Of a stretch of DNA of 33,918 nucleotides, positions 29,700 to 33,918 are shown piece after piece. The position numbers and the translations under genes are program-made. The stretch is taken from assembly GCA_034431315.1 (NCBI GenBank), contig DAOUDK010000047.1, positions 1-33,918 of the forward strand. Reading direction: 5' to 3'. The notes below the pieces were generated by a model. It was not told the origin of the DNA. It did no database searches and saw only the letters and a list, made by a program, of their open reading frames with translations. The number at the start of each line of letters is the position of its first letter. Within the stretch, counting starts at the first letter, position 1. The stretch is from JAUWOY01 sp034431315 (GTDB taxonomy: Bacteria; Chloroflexota; Anaerolineae; VGOG01).

Positions 29700-30593
29700 T
29701 TATTCCCCAGCCAGTGCCCGCTCAAAGGCCTCCGCCAGCGATGGGTCCATGCCAACGATCTCAGCCAGCGTGCGAATCGGCGAGGGCAGCGGCTCTTGCC
29801 ACAGCCACTCCACCCGCAGCCAAAGGTCGGGCAACACCGCAGAGCGATAGATCCCCTCTGGGTCGGGTTGCATGAGCCGGTATTGATTGGCTGCCGTCAA
29901 CTGATAGAACTCGGCCCGCTTTGTTTGAGGGTCAATCAACCAATACTCTGGGATGCCAGCTTGTTCGTATTCGTAGAACTTGACCCCCCGGTCCCGCCCC
30001 ACACTCTCTGGCGAGACAATCTCCACTACCAGGTCAGCAGGGCCGTCCAGGTAAGTCTCTTTCAACCGCCCCAGGTTGGTTTTGGCCACGAAGAGCAAGT
30101 CCGGCTCCCGGCCAGACTGCGCCAGCTTCATCTGAAACGGCGCGCTGCGCACTATACCCAGTTGACGCAATTCCACAAAGGAACGCAACGCACTTTCCAG
30201 AAAGCCGGAAATGTCTTGATGCCTATCACTAGCCGGACTGTACATCACCACCTCCCCATCTATCCATTCGGCCAAGGTGTCCTCGTCAGCCCAGGCCAGG
30301 AACTCCTCGTACGTCACAAGTTGACGCGTCATCCTGCGCGGCTCCACCGGCGCCAGGAGCACCTCCAGCAACTGGCGACGCAGCGATTCCTCCATTGCGT
30401 CAGCCGCTGTACCCCAGCGCACTGTGCCAGCCCGATAATCGGCGCGGGCCTCGCGGACATCAGCCGCTGACTCGGAGCGACGTCGCCCCATCAGACGACG
30501 GCAGATAACCTCAATCAATTCCACCTGCTCGCCTGGCGATAGCATCTCTACAGTGTCTAGCGCCTGCTGAAACGTCACGTCTCTGCTCTGCAT
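29700..30593 (-). CDS. Uma2-family (DUF820) nuclease-like protein with antitoxin-like N-terminus
   Basis: The 297-residue protein has two parts. Residues 1-65 (DVTFQQALDTVEMLSPGEQVELIEV, then RADYRAGTVRWGTAADAMEE) look like the short antitoxin-type proteins common in cyanobacteria and Chloroflexota. From about residue 85 (MTRQLVTYEEFLAWADEDTLAEWIDGEVV) it is a complete Uma2 domain of the restriction-endonuclease fold, with the catalytic patches EPDLLFV, VVEIVSPES and the Lys in DRGVKFYEYEQAGIPEYWLID. The ATG at 30593 is set by GAGGAGGG upstream. It is first in an operon with the phosphodiesterase and the papain-like protein. Real nuclease activity of Uma2 proteins is largely unproven. Confidence 0.8.
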   Translation of the reverse strand: MQSRDVTFQQALDTVEMLSPGEQVELIEVICRRLMGRRRSESAADVREARADYRAGTVRWGTAADAMEESLRRQLLEVLLAPVEPRRMTRQLVTYEEFLAWADEDTLAEWIDGEVVMYSPASDRHQDISGFLESALRSFVELRQLGIVRSAPFQMKLAQSGREPDLLFVAKTNLGRLKETYLDGPADLVVEIVSPESVGRDRGVKFYEYEQAGIPEYWLIDPQTKRAEFYQLTAANQYRLMQPDPEGIYRSAVLPDLWLRVEWLWQEPLPSPIRTLAEIVGMDPSLAEAFERALAGE

Positions 30594-30650
30594 GTGTACC
30601 CTCCTCAATACAACTCATACGACTATCCATGCTGGCTATCATCCCCGGCC

Positions 30651-30726
30651 TATAAGGCTCTAGCGCCCGTCCTCGGGCGCGGACTTGACGGCCCGGGGAC
30701 GGGCCTTGGAGCTTATATCATAACTC
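30651..30726. repeat. Dispersed palindromic repeat, copy B
   Basis: This is a close copy of 13407-13485, running from TATAAGGCTCTAG to GGAGCTTATA. It overlaps the sat-cysC stop codon: the TATAA end of the element supplies the TAA. A short sequence just left of it (CATGCTGGCTATCATCCCCG) recurs in altered form at about 30734-30753. Confidence 0.8.
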
Positions 30727-32494
30727 CAGATTCATGTTGGCTGTCATCCCCGGCCGCCACCGGACTACGGATAAAGCCCTGCTCAACCAGGTAATCGAGG
30801 ATTAGGTGGGCGTTCTCCTCAGCCGCGCAGTTCACCGTATCGAGCACGATCTCAGCGTGGCGGGGCGCTTCGTACGGATCATCAATCCCCGTGAAACCCT
30901 TGATCTCCCCCCGCCGCGCTTTGGCGTACAGCCCCTTGGCATCCCGCTGCTCGCACACCTCCAGCGGCGTGTCTACAAACACCTCGACGTAGTGTTCCTT
31001 GCCCACCATGTTTCGCACGTCGTTGCGCGTGGCCCGGTAGGGGCTCACCGCCGCACACACTGCTGTGCCGCCGTGGCGCACGATCTCGGACGCCACGAAG
31101 CCGATCCGCCGGATGTTGGTATCGCGGTCCTCTTTGCTGAACCCCAACCCCTTGGACAGATGAGTCCGCACCACGTCGCCGTCCAGCACTGTCACGTGGC
31201 GGCCATGCTCTTGCAGCAGCACTGTCAGCACCTCGGCCGTGGTGGACTTGCCCGACCCGCTCAGACCGGTGAACCAGATGCAGACTCCCTGCTTGTGGCG
31301 CGGCGGGTAGGTCTCGGCCAGGATCTCTGCCACCTCCGGGCGGGTGAACCAGGAGGGCAGCGCTCGGCCGTTGTTCAGATACTCCTCGCGCACCTGGGTG
31401 CCGGAGATAGCCGCGGTCCGCGCCCCGGCCGGCACCTTGGAGACCTCCTCGTACCGCTCCTCGTCCGGCAGGTAGACCAGCATGCGGAACGGCACCACCC
31501 CCACCCCCAGCTCGTCGCTGTACTGTTGGACCAACTCCTGGGCGTCGTAGGGACCGTAAAAGGGCTTGCCCGTCGAGTCCACCCCAGGGCCGGCATGATC
31601 TCGCCCCACGATCAAATAGTTGGCCCCATAGTTGCGCCGGATCAGCGTGTGCCACAGTGCCTCGCGCGGCCCAGCCAGCCGCATGGCCAGCGGCAACAAG
31701 GCCAGCAAGATGAGATCGGGGTCATAATGGTTGGCCGCCAACGCCTTATAAGTGCGCACGCGGGTGAAATGGTCCACGTCACCCGGCTTGGTCATGCCCA
31801 CCACCGGGTGGAGCAGCAACACCCCGCCCACCTCTTCGGCCGCCCGCTTGGTGAGCTCCTCGTGCACGCGGTGCAGAGGGTTGCGCGTCTGGAAAGCCAC
31901 CACGTTCTGGTAGCCGAACGCCTCTAGCCTGGCTCGCGATTGGGTTGGTGTGAGGCGTAGGTTTTGGAAGTCGTAGTGGCGCGGCAATTGCAGCACCCGC
32001 AATGGGCCTGAGACGTTGAGCCGTCCCCAGCGGTGCATTTCCGCCACCAGCGGATGGCGTAGGTCCAGCGAGCCAAAGACCTTCTGCGCCACCTCGTCCC
32101 GACCCCACTCGTATATCTCCTCAATGGTCATCACCGCCAGCAGCTCGTTCTTGGCGTTGCGCAGGGCAACATCTCGATCCAGACGAATCGCCGGACTATG
32201 CTCTACCGGCAGCGTCACCGGGATGGGAAAGATGTGACCACTGGTCAGCCGCATCTCGTCCAGCACGTGCTGGTGATCCTCCTGGCCCATGAAGCGATCC
32301 AGCGGGGAAAACGCTCCCACCGCCAGCAACTCCAGGTCGCACTCCGCCCGCGCCGAAAGCTGCAACGAGGGCAATTTGCTGGCGCGGGCCTTGAGTTCAG
32401 CCACCTCCTCAGCCGGAACCAGCAGATCTACCAGCCGGCCGCCGTAGGGAGGGAGTAGTTTGGTATTTGGTATTAGGTATTGGGTATTCGGCAT
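30713..32494 (-). CDS. sat/cysC: Bifunctional sulfate adenylyltransferase / adenylylsulfate kinase
   Basis: This 593-residue fusion makes APS from sulfate and ATP and then phosphorylates it to PAPS. The N-terminal ATP sulfurylase (to about residue 395) has the active-site motif QTRNPLHRVH at 202-211 and GRDHAG. The C-terminal APS kinase has Walker A GLSGSGKS at 410-417, the lid region GFSKEDRDTNIRRIGFV, and KGLYAKARRGEIKGFTGIDDPYE. PAPS serves reductive assimilation or sulfation of polymers; no PAPS reductase is nearby. The first dozen residues (MPNTQYLIPNTK) are encoded by a TATTTGG/TATTGGG tandem repeat, and the last ones reach into another repeat. A promoter lies at 32559-32587. Confidence 0.95.
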   Translation of the reverse strand: MPNTQYLIPNTKLLPPYGGRLVDLLVPAEEVAELKARASKLPSLQLSARAECDLELLAVGAFSPLDRFMGQEDHQHVLDEMRLTSGHIFPIPVTLPVEHSPAIRLDRDVALRNAKNELLAVMTIEEIYEWGRDEVAQKVFGSLDLRHPLVAEMHRWGRLNVSGPLRVLQLPRHYDFQNLRLTPTQSRARLEAFGYQNVVAFQTRNPLHRVHEELTKRAAEEVGGVLLLHPVVGMTKPGDVDHFTRVRTYKALAANHYDPDLILLALLPLAMRLAGPREALWHTLIRRNYGANYLIVGRDHAGPGVDSTGKPFYGPYDAQELVQQYSDELGVGVVPFRMLVYLPDEERYEEVSKVPAGARTAAISGTQVREEYLNNGRALPSWFTRPEVAEILAETYPPRHKQGVCIWFTGLSGSGKSTTAEVLTVLLQEHGRHVTVLDGDVVRTHLSKGLGFSKEDRDTNIRRIGFVASEIVRHGGTAVCAAVSPYRATRNDVRNMVGKEHYVEVFVDTPLEVCEQRDAKGLYAKARRGEIKGFTGIDDPYEAPRHAEIVLDTVNCAAEENAHLILDYLVEQGFIRSPVAAGDDSQHESGVMI

Positions 32495-32498
32495 TTGG
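32459..32498. repeat. GGTATTTG/GGTATTGG tandem repeat at the sat start
   Basis: Degenerate 7-bp units (GTATTTG, GTATTAG, GTATTGG, GTATTCG) contain the sat-cysC start codon and its first 12 codons. Similar units occur at 32900-32928 inside the divergent gene. Confidence 0.75.
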
Positions 32499-32558
32499 GA
32501 ATTTTGACTCCTGCTTTAGTGATCTTGCCGAGCTTCTCCAGCGAGGCAGCTCCTCAAT

Positions 32559-32587
32559 ATCATACCATAGTTTGAACAAGAACGCAA
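32559..32587 (-). promoter_or_regulatory. Sigma-70-type promoter of sat-cysC
   Basis: On the minus strand TTGCGT (32582-32587) and TATGAT (32559-32564) are 17 bp apart. The start codon is about 64 bp downstream. Confidence 0.55.
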
Positions 32588-32589
32588 TG

Positions 32590-32618
32590 TTGTAATTTTG
32601 TCCCCTTAATGATATAAT
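32590..32618 (+). promoter_or_regulatory. Sigma-70-type promoter of the ligase-like gene
   Basis: TTGTAA (32590-32595) and a perfect TATAAT (32613-32618) are 17 bp apart. It lies back to back with the sat-cysC promoter; the two -35 boxes are 2 bp apart. Confidence 0.7.
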
Positions 32619-32673
32619 CATTGCACCGACGAGCCGCCCCCTTCCGCGCCCCACATTCAAAAGGACTCAGAGC

Positions 32674-33918
32674 TTGAGAGACAATTATGTCACTGAGCAA
32701 ACAGGTTTAAGCGTTCTCTGTGATAAGGTCATCGAAGCAGGCTGGATGGCACTGGTCGTCGTCGTGCCCCTCTTCTTCAACGTGTACAGCCAGCGCTCTT
32801 TTGAGTCCGACAAGATCGCCTTGATGCGTTCTATTGCCCTGGTGATGGCGCTGGCCTGGGTAATCAAGATGCTGGAAACCAGAAGCTGGAAACTAGAAAC
32901 TAATACCCAATATCTAGTATCTAGAACCCCTCTGACCCTTCCCACATTACTCCTTGCTATAGTCTACATCCTCACCACCATCACCTCCATCGCCCCCCGA
33001 CTCAGTCTCTGGGGCTCCTACCACCGAATGCAGGGCACTTACACCACCCTCTCCTATATCGTGATCTTCTTTATGATTCTGCATAGCTTGCGCCATCGGA
33101 AGCAGCTCCACCGCTTGATCACTGTTATCCTCCTCACCAGCTTGCCCATATCGCTTTACGGCCTTATGCAGCACTACGGCTTGGATCCCATAGCCTGGAG
33201 CAACATAGGCGCAAGTGTTACTGTCCGTGCTATTTCAACTATGGGCAACCCCATCTTCGTGGCAGCTTACCTGATCATGATCGTTCCCCTGACGATAGGG
33301 CGACTGATGCAGATCTCTTCCGCCATTCGCCGTGGGAAAAGAGCTGTGTCTCTCTACGCTCTCAGCGGGTGCTACGCCTGCCTCCTCGTTATTCAATTGC
33401 TCTGCATCCTCTTCACCCAAAGCCGCGGGCCTTTGCTGGGCCTTCTGGGCGGCACGTTCTTCTTTTTTCTTCTTTGGGCGGCCTCAAGAGGCAAGAAGGG
33501 ATTTACTCTAGCCATACTTGGAGTAGCGATCATTCTTGGCCTCTTTCTGATAACTTTGAACCGGCCCGATACCCCCTTCGAGTCCATACGAGAGATGCCT
33601 TATCTTGGGCGGCTGAGTGGTATTCTCGATCTCGAAACGCGCACAGCCCAGCAAAGGATGCTAGCTTGGGAAGGAACCGTCAATCTCATTACCGCCGATC
33701 CACGGCGAGTTCTCATTGGCTATGGGCCAGAGACCATGATCGTCGTCCTCAGCCCCTATCTACCGCCCGCTTTGGCTTCTTTGAAACCAGGCGAGACTTT
33801 CGATCGCTCGCACAACGAGACTTTGGACATTTTGGCGACGACAGGGTTCATAGGATTGGCCGCCTATCTGCTTCTGTTCGGCAGCCTCTTTTATTACGGC
33901 CTGAAACGCCTCGGCCTG
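32674..33918 (+). CDS. O-antigen ligase/polymerase-like membrane protein (Wzy_C), 3' end outside the window
   Basis: An open frame of 415 codons runs off the right edge. It encodes many hydrophobic segments and, near the end, the Wzy_C pattern GYGPETM followed by FDRSHNETLDILATTGFIGLAAYLLLF, with the Arg/His expected of O-antigen ligases. Such proteins join lipid-linked glycans at the outer face of the membrane. I start at TTG 32674 because AAGGA lies 8-9 bp upstream; an ATG at 32746 is the next choice. About residues 68-87 (KMLETRSWKLETNTQYLVSR) are encoded by short tandem repeats between two membrane helices. It diverges from sat-cysC, so a link to sulfated surface glycans is possible. Confidence 0.82.
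   Translation, partial: MRDNYVTEQTGLSVLCDKVIEAGWMALVVVVPLFFNVYSQRSFESDKIALMRSIALVMALAWVIKMLETRSWKLETNTQYLVSRTPLTLPTLLLAIVYILTTITSIAPRLSLWGSYHRMQGTYTTLSYIVIFFMILHSLRHRKQLHRLITVILLTSLPISLYGLMQHYGLDPIAWSNIGASVTVRAISTMGNPIFVAAYLIMIVPLTIGRLMQISSAIRRGKRAVSLYALSGCYACLLVIQLLCILFTQSRGPLLGLLGGTFFFFLLWAASRGKKGFTLAILGVAIILGLFLITLNRPDTPFESIREMPYLGRLSGILDLETRTAQQRMLAWEGTVNLITADPRRVLIGYGPETMIVVLSPYLPPALASLKPGETFDRSHNETLDILATTGFIGLAAYLLLFGSLFYYGLKRLGL
32872..32930. repeat. Tandem repeats inside the ligase-like gene
   Basis: CTGGAAAC/CTAGAAAC units (32872-32899) and AATACCCAATATCTAGTATCTAG units (from 32901) lie in frame and encode a loop between hydrophobic segments. Both unit types resemble intergenic repeats elsewhere in the window. 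Confidence 0.7.

Overview
The window looks like a chromosomal segment of an uncultured Chloroflexota bacterium, probably Anaerolineae-like. This is an inference from several traits: secreted proteins with Thr/Pro-rich linkers ending in YLPIILK, a TIGR01906/DUF1461 membrane protein, a sat-cysC fusion, an archaeal-type apgM, and many short palindromic and tandem repeats between and inside genes. No rRNA, CRISPR array, integrase or transposase gene was seen.

Bases 1-4350 carry a degraded ArsR-like remnant followed by an electron-transfer cluster on the + strand. It holds a membrane-anchored cytochrome with 19 putative haem sites, a cyclic-nucleotide-binding-fold protein without a DNA-binding domain, and a six-haem lipoprotein on a collagen-like stalk. 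The last two genes are preceded by duplicated leaders of about 60 bp that keep a dyad at the same distance from the start codon. A strong hairpin terminator closes the block. Bases 4350-5000 hold a frameshifted receiver-like remnant and a 187-bp hairpin element with 8-bp flanking direct repeats (MITE-like), which ends about 12 bp before the ccm promoter.

Bases 4988-10316 are a cytochrome c maturation operon, ccmE-F-A-B-C-D. CcmE is the Cys type (CPSKY in place of the haem-binding His motif) and no ccmG, ccmH or ccmI is present. This matches the known reduced System I and would supply haem attachment for the cytochromes upstream. Bases 10330-16186 carry a truncated secreted protein, a livG-type ATPase overlapping a long-chain acyl-CoA synthetase, a DUF1461 membrane protein, apgM (- strand) and an IscU-type scaffold.

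Bases 16231-26844 (- strand) encode three large secreted proteins: a VIT-VWA protein, a multidomain protein with a papain/C39-like domain plus a VWA domain, and an MXAN_6640-like metalloprotease with two tandem PPC-like domains. The last two share a module of about 250 residues, a Thr/Pro linker and the same C-terminal tail. A tRNA cluster (Phe, Gly, Cys, Leu) follows at 26982-27375.

Bases 27477-30593 (- strand) form a compact operon of a Uma2-type nuclease with an antitoxin-like N-terminus, an alkaline-phosphatase-superfamily phosphodiesterase and a papain-like protein. The right end has sat-cysC (PAPS synthesis) and, diverging from it, a partial O-antigen ligase/polymerase-like membrane protein. 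A recurring theme is that dispersed repeats supply start regions, stop codons or internal linkers of at least five genes.
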